This document shows positions 8,993-20,377 of a DNA stretch of 64,000 bases, piece after piece. Numbering within the stretch: position 1 is the stretch's first letter; each line of letters begins with the position of its first letter. Below the pieces are notes generated by a model, which did no database searches, had not been told where the DNA came from, and saw nothing but the letters and a program-made list of their open reading frames with translations. The translations under genes and the position numbers were made by a program. The stretch comes from Marinobacter salarius (GTDB lineage: Bacteria; Pseudomonadota; Gammaproteobacteria; Pseudomonadales; Oleiphilaceae), in assembly GCA_000831005.1 (NCBI GenBank), contig CP007152.1, forward strand, positions 3,844,001-3,908,000. The letters are read 5' to 3'.

Positions 8993-10111
8993 TCAGAACG
9001 TCAGCTGTGAGCCAACGATGAACGCATCGTATTCACCCTGACCACCCTCTGTGCCCAGCGTCGTGTACTCGGCCATCAGGGTCAGGGCGTCCGTAGCGGC
9101 GTAACGCGCAAACACCATGGTCAGATCCGTATCGTTCGCGCTCGAGTTGATGTCGTCTTCACCCTCGCCGTAGCTGACACCCAATGTGGTGCGGTTGAAG
9201 CCGTATGTCGTCTCAACGTACCACTGACTGGCGTCTTCCTCGTTCGGATCCAGGCGAGCGGCAAATACGCCGTTCCCGGTACCGGACGTCATGGAATAGT
9301 TACCACGAACATTCAGGTTGCCGAGCGACACCGAACCACCAAAATCGACACCAGACATGGTGTAGTCGTCAAAGGTGCCGGTCTTCGAGTCTACATCCTG
9401 AGTAAAGGCACTTGACCACAACGAGAACATATCCGCGGTGTAGACCACGTTGCCCTCAATTCGGGGCGCGCTGTATTCCGCATCAGCTACGCCATCCACC
9501 TTGGAGGGGCTGAATACACCCACCTTGAATTGCAGACCACCCAGGCTATTCGAGGTATACATCACACGCGGCGTGAAGTTGGCGTAGAAGTAACCGTTAC
9601 CGATACGTCCCGCCGTTGCAGCCACCTGGTCCGGGCCGCCGATCAGGCCGACACCCAGGGCACTGCCGTTGTCCCCGAAAGCGGGAACACCGAAGATCCC
9701 GAAGCCCTTACCAATGTTGACCTGACCGAAATCACCGGCAACCGCGATCTCGGACACGCGGCTGCGGAAATTCGCATTGGCATCACCAGGCGCTATGTCT
9801 GCGTTCATCTGGAAGTGACCCGATACTTCCAGGCCATTCTGTGTGGGAGCGTAGATGTTGGTTTGCAGCGTAGCCGGGTTAAAGCCTGTGGTGATGGTAA
9901 ACGAGTCTTCGTCCGTTGGATCGTCGTAGTTGCCAAGTACCGCGAAGATCGGAATGTGACCATTGAATCCCGCTCTCCAACCGCTGTCGGATTCGAACGT
10001 GGTATCAGCATATGCCGGCGCAGCAAACGCTCCGGCAACCATCGCAACCCCGGCCGCCAGCGCAGACAATTTGAAAGACTTAACATTCGCGCAGTTTTTG
10101 TTTTCGATCAT
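8993..10111 (-). CDS. Outer-membrane porin (Gram-negative general porin fold)
   Basis: A 372-residue protein with a signal peptide (about residues 1-35, ending AAPAYA) and an alternating beta-strand pattern throughout. It has VAGDFGQVNIGKGFGIFG, the porin-family segment near strand 4-5, and it ends in phenylalanine (SQLTF), the outer-membrane assembly signal. It would form a diffusion channel in the outer membrane. Lying between glpD and glpV, it may admit glycerol or related polyols, but the substrate is inferred from location only. It shares a 407-base divergent region with glpV. Confidence 0.85.
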   Translation of the reverse strand: MIENKNCANVKSFKLSALAAGVAMVAGAFAAPAYADTTFESDSGWRAGFNGHIPIFAVLGNYDDPTDEDSFTITTGFNPATLQTNIYAPTQNGLEVSGHFQMNADIAPGDANANFRSRVSEIAVAGDFGQVNIGKGFGIFGVPAFGDNGSALGVGLIGGPDQVAATAGRIGNGYFYANFTPRVMYTSNSLGGLQFKVGVFSPSKVDGVADAEYSAPRIEGNVVYTADMFSLWSSAFTQDVDSKTGTFDDYTMSGVDFGGSVSLGNLNVRGNYSMTSGTGNGVFAARLDPNEEDASQWYVETTYGFNRTTLGVSYGEGEDDINSSANDTDLTMVFARYAATDALTLMAEYTTLGTEGGQGEYDAFIVGSQLTF

Positions 10112-10260
10112 GATAGCTTCCTATTATTGTTTGAGATTTTCTGGCCTATCAGCACTTCCTCTCGTTGGAACCTGAAATAACCTTTATATCAGTAACTTGA
10201 TGGGCTACCTCTTGCTAACAGACACTGTCATCTCGAACATTCATTGCGGTTTTCGGCCGC

Positions 10261-10280
10261 TTTCTGTTTTCGAGACAGAA
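10261..10280. promoter_or_regulatory. Palindrome in the porin-glpV divergent region
   Basis: TTCTGT and ACAGAA (10262-10279) form an inverted repeat around a short TTCG-containing centre, about 150 bases upstream of the porin start. It could be an operator. The regulator is unknown, and it differs from the GlpR site at 10426. Confidence 0.3.
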
Positions 10281-10425
10281 CAAATCTAGCGCGCTAAAGA
10301 AAAAATGGAAAGTTTTAGAACATATTTTATCTGAAATTTACGCCCTTGCATGGCGAAAAAAACAACGAAACAATCCATATATTGCTGTTTTTATTGACTT
10401 AATTACAGATACAGAAATGTTTATA

Positions 10426-10462
10426 AATTTTCGTTGACGAACCATGAAACGAACATTACTCT
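10426..10462 (+). promoter_or_regulatory. glpV promoter with GlpR-like operator
   Basis: Bases 10426-10445 match 17 of 20 positions of the GlpR palindrome. They overlap TTGACG at 10434-10439, which is spaced 17 bases from TACTCT at 10457-10462. This arrangement puts the detached binding-protein gene in the same regulon as glpS and glpD. Confidence 0.55.
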
Positions 10463-10518
10463 CAATAATGTAGTAAAACCAACAAAACACGTGTAACTAA
10501 CAACAAGAAAGGTGTTCC

Positions 10519-12271
10519 ATGAGGAAATGGCCAATTGTCGCTGCGACCACCTGTCTGCTGTGCTTCAGCGCAGCCGGTCACGGTTCAGATACGTTTAGTG
10601 CGTTGCCGGAAGCACGCAAGCAGGTCATCAATCAGTGGATTTCAGAAAATTTTCAGGCGTCCACGCTATCTACGGAGCAACAGGCAGAAGAGCTTGCCTG
10701 GTTTGCACACACCGCCAAGCCGCTGGAAGGCCTTGAGATTTCGGTTCTGTCAGAGAACCTGGCAACGCACCGTTACGAATCCGAAGTACTCGCGAAAGCG
10801 TTTTCCGACATTACCGGCATAAAGGTGACTCACGACCTGAAACCGGAAGGCGAGGTCATCCGGCAGGTCAACCTGCAAAGGATCATGGCTGCCAAGGGTC
10901 GGTATGACGCCTTCGTCAACGACTCAGACCTGATTGGCACCCACGCGCGCACCGGCTGGGCACTGGCACTGAGTGACTACATGGAAGGCAAGGGGCGCGA
11001 GTACACGCTGCCCACGCTGGACCTGAAGGATTTTATTGGCCTGAGCTTCGTGACGGGCCCGGATGGAAAAATCTACCAGTTGCCGGACCAGCAATTCGCC
11101 AACCTCTACTGGTTCCGTTACGACTGGTTCCAGCGCCCCGAATTACGCGCAAAGTTCCTGGAGCGCTATGGCTATGAGCTTGGCGTGCCATTGAACTGGT
11201 CCGCCTATGAGGATATTGCCGAGTTCTTCACCGTCCATGTGAAGGAGATCGACGGCGAGCCCGTGTACGGCCATATGGACTATGGCAAACGAGATCCGTC
11301 ACTTGGATGGCGCTTCACCGATGCCTGGCTATCCATGGCGGGCGCTGGCGACCCCGGGCTGCCCAATGGCCTGCCAGTGATGAATGGGGAATCCGGATGG
11401 AGGAATGTCATCCTGTTGGCTCCTCCGTCGAGAGAGGCGGCGCCACCAACGGGCCGGCCGCTGTTTATGCCTTGCAGAAGTACATAGATTGGCTCAGAAG
11501 CTACGCGCCACCGGAAGCGCCAGAGATGAACTTTTCCGAGGCTGGTCCCGTTCCCGCTCAGGGCCAGATTGCCCAGCAGATTTTCTGGTATACCGCCTTC
11601 ACGTCCGACATGACCAAACCCGGCTCCCCGTGGTCAATGACGACGGTACGCCGAAATGGCGAATGGCACCCTCCCCTTACGGCGCCTATTGGTCGGAAGG
11701 CATGAAACTCGGCTATCAGGACGTAGGCGCCTGGACCATTCCCAGAGTGATGAGTGATCGCAGCCAGAAAGCGGCCTGGCTCTACGCCCAGTTCACCGTC
11801 TCAAAATCGGTATCACTTCAAAAAACGCTCGTGGGCCTGACGCCAATTCGCGAATCGGACCTGGACTCCCCGGAAATGCAGGCCAGAAGCGCGGAACTGG
11901 GCGGGCTGGTGGAGTTCTACCGCAGCCCCGCCCGTGAAGCCTGGACACCGACCGGTGTTAATATCGCCGACTATCCCAAACTGGCCAAACTCTGGTGGCC
12001 GAACATCGCCGATGCAATGTCGGGAGAACGCACAGCACAGCAGGCCATGGATAAACTGGCCGAAAGTCAGGACAGGGCGATGGCAGTGATGGAACGCAAC
12101 TACACAGTCAAGAATTGCCCACCCCGTATCGCATCAGACGACGATGCAAAAGGTCGCGACTGGTGGCTCGCACAACCAGGAGCTCCGAAGCCGAAGCTGA
12201 AGAACGAAAAGCCACCGGGGAAAACCATTCGCTACGAGGATCTTCTTGCGCGCTGGGAAGAAGCCCGATAG
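10519..12271 (+). CDS. glpV: Glycerol ABC transporter substrate-binding protein, GlpV-like (two frameshifts)
   Basis: A large periplasmic binding protein of about 584 residues. It has a signal peptide (residues 1-22) and the SLSENLATHRYESEVLAKAFSDITGIKV opening typical of extracellular solute-binding proteins. The family members near rhizobial GlpV are of this unusually large size. The frame shifts by one missing base near 11384 and again near 11630, after which homology resumes (AALQKYIDWLRSYAPPEAPEMNFSEAGP; then MAPSPYGAYWSEGMKLGYQDVGAWTIP). It lies 8 kb from glpST and in opposite orientation, so the transporter operon appears split. A GlpR-like operator before it supports co-regulation. 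Confidence 0.82.
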
Positions 12272-12294
12272 GTGTACAACAGACACCTGGGAGC

Positions 12295-12930
12295 TCAGTC
12301 GTCCAGAATATCCTTTACCCGGCGGCGCAGCTCGGGAATAACCTCCTGCTCGAACCAGGGATTGCGCCGTAGCCAAAGGTTGTTTCTCGGGCTGGGGTGT
12401 GGCAACGGCAACATGGTCGGCCACACCTCCCGCCATTGCCTCACCCGCTCAGTCACCGACGTTTTCGCCCCTGGCAAGTGCCAGGCATGAGCGTACTGTC
12501 CAATCACCAACGTCAGCTCCACATGCTCCAGGCGTTCCAGTAGCAGGTCCCGCCAGGCAGGCGCACACTCCGGCCGTGGTGGCAGGTCACCGTTCTTTCC
12601 TGTGCCGGGATAACAGAACCCCATGGGCAAGATCGCCAGTTGCTGTTCGTCGTAGAAAGTGTCCCGGTCAATGCCCATCCAGTTACGCAGCCGGTCGCCG
12701 CTGGGGTCGTTGAACGGCAATCCGGTATCGTGAACACGGCGCCCGGGCGCCTGCCCCACCACCAGCAAACGCGCTGACTGCGAGATCTGGACCACCGGCC
12801 GGGGCCCGAGGGGCAACTGAGCTTCACAGATCCGGCACTGGCGAACGTTCGCCACCAATTCACCAAACGGCATCCGGGAATAAAGACTGGTCATTTGTGC
12901 CAACCACTCCAGAAGAATAGGCCATTGCAT
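12295..12930 (-). CDS. Uracil-DNA glycosylase-like protein
   Basis: A UDG-superfamily protein of about 211 residues, or ~199 if it begins at the ATG at 12894; the start is uncertain because neither candidate has a strong ribosome site. It has an N-terminal cysteine pair in RQCRICEAQLPLGPRPVV, the phosphate-loop motif LLVVGQAPGRRVHDTGLPFNDPSGDRLRNWMG near residue 80, and the C-terminal PLPHPSPRNNLW motif, where the His is the usual base-contacting residue. It may remove uracil or related damage from DNA. It is transcribed away from the nitroreductase gene and is not linked functionally to its neighbours. Confidence 0.8.
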   Translation of the reverse strand: MQWPILLEWLAQMTSLYSRMPFGELVANVRQCRICEAQLPLGPRPVVQISQSARLLVVGQAPGRRVHDTGLPFNDPSGDRLRNWMGIDRDTFYDEQQLAILPMGFCYPGTGKNGDLPPRPECAPAWRDLLLERLEHVELTLVIGQYAHAWHLPGAKTSVTERVRQWREVWPTMLPLPHPSPRNNLWLRRNPWFEQEVIPELRRRVKDILDD

Positions 12931-13016
12931 ACACAGCCACTTAACGTAACCATAAAGCCTCAACCCGTTAGCCACAAATCGACGATTCCGAGAACGGCAC
13001 AAGGACTGCTCCGCCC

Positions 13017-13751
13017 ATGAATGCCAAGTCAGATGTTGACTCCAACGCCACCCTGAATGCGTTTCGCGAGGTTGTTCGCAGCCGGCGTTCAGTACGCCGA
13101 TTTACCGACGAGCCAGTGCCGGAACACGTGCTGGATGATTGCCTTGAGCTGGCCATGCTGGCGCCAAATTCCAGCAATCTTCAGCCCTGGGAATTTTTCG
13201 TGGTCAGGACCCCAGACCTCAAAACGCGTCTGGCCGACGCCTGCCTTGGGCAGAACGCGGCCAAAACCGCTCCCCTACTGATTGTCGTAGTCGCCCGTAC
13301 TGACACCTGGCGAGAGCACTCCCGTATGGCGCTGGAACAATGGCCGGAGGAAAAGCTGCCGGGCATCGTCGAGAAGTACTATTCCAGAATCGCACCCATC
13401 CACTACAACCAGGGGCCTTTCGGCCTGCTCGGTGCCGCCAAGAAAGCCGCCGGATTGTTTGTAGGCCTTTCCCGCCCTGTTCCCAGGGGCCCCTATTCAA
13501 AGAGTGAGATGAAAGTCTGGGCCACAAAATCCACCGCACTTGCGGCTGAAAACCTGATGCTGGCGCTGAGGGCCCACGGTTACGATTCATGCCCCATGGA
13601 AGGCTTTGACGAATGCCGGGTAAGACGGCTGTTGAAGCTACCGCGAAAGGGCCTGGTGACCATGGTACTGGCGGCGGGGAAACGCTCAGACAAGGGCGTG
13701 TATAACCGCCAATACCGCTTTGAGAGGGATACGCTCATTCACTACCTGTGA
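13017..13751 (+). CDS. Nitroreductase-family flavoprotein
   Basis: A 244-residue FMN-binding oxidoreductase. RSRRSVRRFTDEPVPEHVLDDCLELAMLAPNSSNLQPWEFFVV is the family's FMN-phosphate binding start (about residues 20-65), and the C-terminal LPRKGLVTMVLAAGKR is typical of the fold. The physiological substrate cannot be told from sequence; members reduce nitroaromatics, quinones or flavins with NAD(P)H. Convergent with glk, its stop codon lies inside a strong hairpin. Confidence 0.88.
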   Translation: MNAKSDVDSNATLNAFREVVRSRRSVRRFTDEPVPEHVLDDCLELAMLAPNSSNLQPWEFFVVRTPDLKTRLADACLGQNAAKTAPLLIVVVARTDTWREHSRMALEQWPEEKLPGIVEKYYSRIAPIHYNQGPFGLLGAAKKAAGLFVGLSRPVPRGPYSKSEMKVWATKSTALAAENLMLALRAHGYDSCPMEGFDECRVRRLLKLPRKGLVTMVLAAGKRSDKGVYNRQYRFERDTLIHYL

Positions 13752-13758
13752 ATGAGCG
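13732..13758. terminator. Hairpin at the nitroreductase/glk convergence
   Basis: An 11-base perfect stem (CGCTCATTCAC at 13732-13742 with GTGAATGAGCG at 13748-13758) closes a TACCT loop and spans the nitroreductase stop codon. There is no T run, so it may be a 3'-end stabiliser or a weak bidirectional terminator. Confidence 0.5.
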
Positions 13759-13763
13759 CCGGA

Positions 13764-14725
13764 CTACACTTCCGGGTTGGCCAGCGCTTCGGCAGCCCCC
13801 AACAAACCGGTGTACCCATCCATCACCACGTAAACCGGCGTTGATTCCAGCAGGGGACGCATCCGCCCCTTGTCTTCGAAACCTTTCTGGAACGGGCTTT
13901 CCAGGAAGAAATCGATGAACCTGGGGAGAATGCCTCCGCACAGGTAAACACCCCCAGTGCCGCCGAGAGTCAGAACCCCATTGCCGGCAACGCGCCCAAG
14001 AATCTCGCAGAAGTGCCGCAAAGTCTGGCGGGCAAGCAGATCAGACTGATCCAACGCGGCGGCGGTTATTTTCTCCGGCGCATCCAGGGGGGCGGCCACG
14101 CCCTGTATCTCCGCGTGGGCCTGGTAAAGGTTCAGCAAACCCTGACCACACAGGATACGTTCGACGGAAACGCGACCGAACCGGGCCTTCAGAATCCGCA
14201 GGATAGCCATCTCGGTGTCGTCTGTCGGGGCAAAGTCCACGTGACCACCCTCAGTCATCAGCGGCACCCAGCCATGCTGCAACGGAACCAACCCTGACAC
14301 TCCCAGGCCGGTGCCCGGGCCGATAACCAGCCGGGGGCGCGCCGCGTTGCCCGGGCCGCCGCAAACGTGGACCAGCTTATCGGCACTGACATGGGGTACC
14401 CCGAGGGCCATGGCAGTAAAGTCATTGATCACCTTGAACGCGCCCCAACCAAACCGCCTGCGAACCTCCTCGCTGTCGAAACGCCAGTGGTTGTTGGTCA
14501 TCCGCACCTGGGTGCCCTGGACTGGCGATGCTACCGCAAGACAGACATCCTGCACCTCCCCTACGCCGCAGCGGGCAAGGTAATCAACGATGGCAGCATC
14601 AAGATTGTCGTAGTCCCCGCAGGCAAGGACTTCAACAGCCTCAGGGGTAACGTCACCGGAGCGAACGAGAGCAAACCTGGCGTTGGTACCCCCGATGTCT
14701 CCTACCAGCGAGTAGTTGTCTTTCG

Positions 14726-14729
<4 letters not shown>
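13764..14729 (-). CDS. glk: Glucokinase
   Basis: A 321-residue cytoplasmic kinase that makes glucose 6-phosphate from glucose and ATP. It begins with the ATPase phosphate-1 motif LVGDIGGTNARFAL. It also shows INDFTAMALGVP, VIGPGTGLGVSGLVP (adenosine/phosphate-2 region) and TEGGHVDFAPTDDTE, with E and D positions expected for glucose binding. Its ATG overlaps the edd stop (ATGA), so edd-glk form one minus-strand unit feeding the Entner-Doudoroff pathway. Confidence 0.95.
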
Positions 14730-16545
<1,816 letters not shown>

Positions 16546-16562
16546 AGTGGGTCTCCTGAAAC

Positions 16563-16582
16563 TTGTTATCTAATTACTTTTT
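16563..16582. promoter_or_regulatory. HexR-like site upstream of edd
   Basis: TTGTTATCTAATTACTTT lies 18 bases upstream of the edd start. It resembles the HexR consensus TTGTARTWAAATTWCWACAA in its left half and centre but is weak in its right half. This is a candidate only. Confidence 0.35.
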
Positions 16583-16647
16583 TATTCCCGTAAGTTTACT
16601 TTCTTTTTTTGCTACTTTCACCCGCCAGTCATTCATTTTTCCATTAT

Positions 16648-16667
16648 TTGTTGTTATATTTACTACA
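16648..16667. promoter_or_regulatory. HexR-like operator upstream of gap
   Basis: The 20 bases TTGT...TACTACA form a dyad (TGTTGTTA against TTTACTACA) like known HexR sites, 47 bases before the gap start. HexR is encoded at 22.8 kb and controls these genes in pseudomonads and Shewanella, so the assignment is plausible. Confidence 0.5.
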
Positions 16668-16713
16668 TCAGAAACTGAAACGAACAATAAACAAACAAAT
16701 CTGGAGCCAGAAC

Positions 16714-17721
16714 ATGACTATTCGTATCGCAATTAACGGCTTTGGTCGCATTGGCCGCAATGTTCTCCGCGCACTTTATGAAAACGACTACCGAAATGAG
16801 CTTCAGGTGGTTGCCATCAACGACCTGGGAGACGCGGAAACCAACGCTCACCTACTCAAATACGACAGCGTTCACGGTCGCTTCAACGGCATTGTGAACC
16901 ACGATGCCGAATCACTCTCCGTCAACGGTGACCGCATCGCCATCACCGCCATCCGTAACCCCGAAGAACTGCCGTGGAAAGACTACCATGTGGATGTGGT
17001 CTTCGAGTGCACTGGCCTGTTTACCGCCCGTGACAAGGCAGAGGGTCACCTCAAAGCCGGCGCACGCAAAGTCATTATCTCAGCCCCCTCTTCTGACGCC
17101 GACGCGATGGTTGTCTACGGGGTCAACGACGACGTTCTGACCGCCGAACACAACATCATCTCCAACGCCTCCTGCACCACCAACTGCCTGGCACCGGTTG
17201 TTGAAGCATTGCACAGGAAAATTGGCATTGAGAGTGGCCTGATGACCACGATCCACTCGTACACCAATGACCAGAAACTGAGCGACGTCTACCACTCTGA
17301 CCTGTATCGCGCGCGCTCGGCCACCCAGTCCATGATCCCGACAAAAACCGGTGCAGCCGCAGCCATTGGCAAGGTGATCCCGGAACTGTCCGGAAAACTT
17401 GACGGACTGGCCGTGCGGGTTCCTACTATCAACGTTTCCCTGGTGGATTTCGGCTTCATCGCCAGCCGCGACACCACCGTGGAAGAAATCAACGAGGTCG
17501 TGAAAGCTGCAGCGGAAAACAACCCGGTCCTTGGCTACAACGCAGAGAAACTGGTTAGTGTGGACTTCAACCACAACGCCCTGTCCAGCATTTTCGACGC
17601 CAATCACACACGGGCCATGGGCCGTCACGCGAAAGTCATGGCCTGGTACGACAATGAATGGGGCTTCTCCAACCGGATGCTCGACAACGCTGTTGCACTG
17701 ATGAAAAAGGCGAGCCAGTAA
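16714..17721 (+). CDS. gap: Type I glyceraldehyde-3-phosphate dehydrogenase
   Basis: A 335-residue NAD(P)-dependent enzyme that converts glyceraldehyde 3-phosphate to 1,3-bisphosphoglycerate. The N-terminal Rossmann motif is AINGFGRIGRNVLRAL. The catalytic segment SNASCTTNCLAP contains the active cysteine at about residue 153, and MAWYDNEWGFSNRM is the C-terminal signature. I chose the ATG at 16714 because CTGGAG lies just upstream and family members start at this point. It is followed closely by pyk on the same strand and is probably HexR-controlled. Confidence 0.97.
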   Translation: MTIRIAINGFGRIGRNVLRALYENDYRNELQVVAINDLGDAETNAHLLKYDSVHGRFNGIVNHDAESLSVNGDRIAITAIRNPEELPWKDYHVDVVFECTGLFTARDKAEGHLKAGARKVIISAPSSDADAMVVYGVNDDVLTAEHNIISNASCTTNCLAPVVEALHRKIGIESGLMTTIHSYTNDQKLSDVYHSDLYRARSATQSMIPTKTGAAAAIGKVIPELSGKLDGLAVRVPTINVSLVDFGFIASRDTTVEEINEVVKAAAENNPVLGYNAEKLVSVDFNHNALSSIFDANHTRAMGRHAKVMAWYDNEWGFSNRMLDNAVALMKKASQ

Positions 17722-17791
17722 CTCTGCTCACCTGCCATTTCGTCCAGCACAACCGGAAAGCTTCACTGAAAAACAAAAGGAAACTGGAACC

Positions 17792-19240
17792 ATGTTAAGG
17801 CGCACCAAGATCGTCGCCACTCTCGGCCCCGCCACCGATTCACCGGAATCACTGTCAGCTATTATTGCTGCAGGTGTTGATGTTACGAGATTGAATTTTT
17901 CCCACGGCAGTGCGGAAGACCACATCCAACGCGCCCTGCGGGTGCGGGAATCTGCCGCCGCCAACGGCCGGTTTGTCGCCCTGCTCGCCGACCTCCAGGG
18001 GCCAAAACTTCGTATCGCGCGCTTCGCGGAAAACAAGGTGACCCTCAAGGCCGGCCAGCAGTTTATCCTGGACGCCAGCATGGACAAGGAAGCCGGCAAT
18101 GAAGAGCGCGTCGGCATTGACTACGAGCAACTGATTGAAGACGTCAAGCCAGGCGACATCCTGGTACTGGACGACGGCCGCATCGAGATGGAAGTCGAGT
18201 CCGTTGACGGCACCAGCATCTCCTCCCGCGTTCTTATCGGCGGCCCCCTGTCCAACAACAAGGGCCTCAACAAGCGCGGCGGCGGCCTCTCCGCCGAAGC
18301 CCTGACCGAGAAAGACAAGCAGGACATCAAAACCGCCGCCCGCCTGGGCGCCGATTATGTCGCGGTGTCGTTTGTACGCACCGCCGAAGACATGCACGTT
18401 GCCCGCCGCCTGCTGAAGGAAGCTGGCTCGGAAGCACGCCTGGTTGCCAAGATTGAACGCGCGGAACTGGCCCACGATAACGCCGCCCTGGATGCGGTCA
18501 TCGATGCGTCGGACGCGGTTATGGTGGCCAGGGGCGACCTAGCTGTTGAGATTGGCGACGCCGAGCTGGTGGGCGTTCAGAAGCACATCATCAACCGCGC
18601 CCGCGCCCTGAACACGGTGGTGATTACCGCCACCCAGATGATGGAGTCGATGATCGAAAACCCGATGCCGACCCGGGCGGAGGTTTCCGACGTGGCGAAC
18701 GCGGTGATGGACTACACCGACGCGGTCATGCTGTCTGCAGAAACGGCGGTCGGCGACTACCCCACGGAAGCGGTGGAAGCCATGGTGCGAATTTGCATGG
18801 GCGCAGAAAAGCATCCGTCGATGCATCAGTCCAAGCACCGCATTCATGAAAGCATGGAGCATGTGGATGAGGCGATCGCCCTGTCTGCCATGTACGCGGC
18901 CAATCACCTGGATGGTGTGACGTCGATTATCTGCATGTCGGAAACCGGTGCCACTCCCCTGCTGATGTCGCGCATCAAATCCAGCCTTCCGATTTTCGCC
19001 TTCTCGCGCAATCACTCTACTCAACATCGGGTAACGATGTTCCGTGGTGTACAGACGGTGCCTTTTGATTCGGCGACGATTCCGCCCGAGCAGACAAACT
19101 CGCGCGCGGTGGCTGAGCTGGTTCGGATGGGGGCCGTCAAAGAGGGTGACCTGGTGGTGATTACCAAGGGCGATTATGTGAATGCCCAGGGCGGCACGAA
19201 CACTATGAAGATTGTTCGTGTTGGGGCTGATATTCGCTAG
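17792..19240 (+). CDS. pyk: Pyruvate kinase
   Basis: A 482-residue glycolytic enzyme that forms pyruvate and ATP from phosphoenolpyruvate. It starts with RRTKIVATLGPATDSPESL and continues with RLNFSHGS, ADLQGPKLRI, VARGDLAVEIGDAELVGVQK (metal and phosphate site) and ITATQMMESMIENPMPTRAEVSDVANAVMDYTDAVMLSAETAVGDYP, the family signature. The C-terminal allosteric domain is intact. AAAGGAAA precedes the ATG. It is 70 bases downstream of gap. One of the three-way-junction repeat elements begins 51 bases after its stop. Confidence 0.97.
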   Translation: MLRRTKIVATLGPATDSPESLSAIIAAGVDVTRLNFSHGSAEDHIQRALRVRESAAANGRFVALLADLQGPKLRIARFAENKVTLKAGQQFILDASMDKEAGNEERVGIDYEQLIEDVKPGDILVLDDGRIEMEVESVDGTSISSRVLIGGPLSNNKGLNKRGGGLSAEALTEKDKQDIKTAARLGADYVAVSFVRTAEDMHVARRLLKEAGSEARLVAKIERAELAHDNAALDAVIDASDAVMVARGDLAVEIGDAELVGVQKHIINRARALNTVVITATQMMESMIENPMPTRAEVSDVANAVMDYTDAVMLSAETAVGDYPTEAVEAMVRICMGAEKHPSMHQSKHRIHESMEHVDEAIALSAMYAANHLDGVTSIICMSETGATPLLMSRIKSSLPIFAFSRNHSTQHRVTMFRGVQTVPFDSATIPPEQTNSRAVAELVRMGAVKEGDLVVITKGDYVNAQGGTNTMKIVRVGADIR

Positions 19241-19290
19241 ACGGGAATTGGGAGGTGTCGTCTTTTGTAGCCTGATGGTTTTGGTGCCTT

Positions 19291-19398
19291 GAGGCTGCGG
19301 GGCGGGGCTTCCCAAAACCGCTACGAGCACATCCATGTGCGCTTGAAATTGGCCATCCCTGGCCAATTACATTTTGGGAAGCCCCGCCCCGCAGCCTC
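19291..19398 (+). repeat. Three-way-junction repeat element A (forward)
   Basis: A 27-base inverted repeat (19291-19317 against 19372-19398, perfect) encloses a 54-base core. In the core, dyad 1 (GCACATCCATGTGC) and dyad 2 (TTGGCCATCCCTGGCCAA) are separated by a GCTTG linker. The core recurs, with three substitutions and in reverse orientation, in element B 148 bases away, although the arms are unrelated. It lies just after pyk and in the same orientation. There is no T run, so it is not a classic terminator. Confidence 0.85.
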
Positions 19399-19545
19399 TT
19401 GTTTGAACTAACCAGTTATCGCCAGACAGCACTTTTAGCGTTCGTGTTATTCGTGCCGAATCTTATATCTGCTTAAAACACTTGCCGTATCCACACCTTA
19501 TACATGACCAAAGCACCGAAAGAGCTATCTTAAGAGTCAGAACAA

Positions 19546-19653
19546 GCGGTTGGTGGCAGGGCCGTTCGGGAATGTAATTGGCCATGGATGGCCAATTCCA
19601 AGCGCACATGGATGTGCTCGTAGCGTTTCCCGAACGGCCCTGCCACCAACCGC
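19546..19653 (-). repeat. Three-way-junction repeat element B (reverse)
   Basis: Arms 19546-19572 and 19627-19653 are a perfect 27-base inverted repeat. The 54-base core is the reverse complement of element A's core with three differences. The arm sequence shares nothing with element A. It lies 41 bases past the eda stop, oriented with eda, so A and B sit tail to tail in the pyk/eda convergent gap. The other ~195 bases of this gap show no gene. Confidence 0.85.
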
Positions 19654-19693
19654 GAATACCCCAACCTCTCAGGCTACAGACCGAGAACAGAGC

Positions 19694-20340
19694 TCACAGG
19701 TCACCAAGACTCCCGCGAACAATCTCAGAAATCTGCCCCCAGTCACCGGAAGCAACGGCATCACCAGGGGTCAACCAGGTACCACCAACGGCCGAGACGT
19801 TCTTAAGGGCCAGATAGTCCTTGGCAGTGTTGCGGCGGATACCGCCGGTCGGGCAGAAGGTAACGTCCGGGAAAGGACCAGAGAACGCCTTCAGGGCGGG
19901 GATGCCGCCGGCGACTTCGGCCGGGAAGAACTTGAATTCGCGGTAGCCCAGGTTGTAGCCCACCATCAGCTCCGAAATCGTTGAAATGCCCGGCAGCAAC
20001 GGCGCTTCCGAAGTCACACCGAACTCCAGAATGGCCTCGGTGACACCCGGCGTGATCACGAACTGGCGCCGGCGGCTTCAACCTGCCGGTACTGGGCAAT
20101 GCTGGTGACCGTGCCCGCCCCAACCCAGGCATCCGGGATCGCTTTTCGTACCTGCTCAATGGCCTTCACGCCATGAGGGGTACGCAAGGTGATTTCCAGT
20201 ACTCGAATGCCACCATCAACCAAAGCCTGACACAGTGGCAGCGCTTCGTCCGGGTGGTTAATGGTAATCACCGGAACAAGCGGGGAAGCGTTCAAGACCG
20301 CCTGGACGCGCTCGCGGTGGAAGTCAGACAATTGGTTCAT
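19694..20340 (-). CDS. eda: KDPG aldolase (one frameshift)
   Basis: Cleaves 2-keto-3-deoxy-6-phosphogluconate to pyruvate and glyceraldehyde 3-phosphate, the last Entner-Doudoroff step. The N-terminal half has VPVITINHPDEALPLCQALVDGGIRVLEITLRTPHG and WVGAGTV. After a lost base near 20058 the frame continues VITPGVTEAILEFG and FKFFPAEVAGGIPALKAFSGPFPDVTFCPTGGI, where the Lys of FKFFPAE is the Schiff-base residue. The restored length is about 215 residues, as expected. It is the last gene of the zwf-pgl-eda unit, 37 bases after pgl. Confidence 0.95.
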
Positions 20341-20377
20341 ACATATCTCCGGTATAACAAATCTCGGGCGAACAGCC

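Noticed and set aside
18539..19984. Open frames encoding a shared peptide like GQFQAHMDVLVAFP at the repeat elements (also near 41154-41449)
   Set aside because: The peptide is the translated core of the repeat elements. It occurs at the edges of unrelated frames and has no ribosome site; it reflects the DNA repeat, not a protein family.
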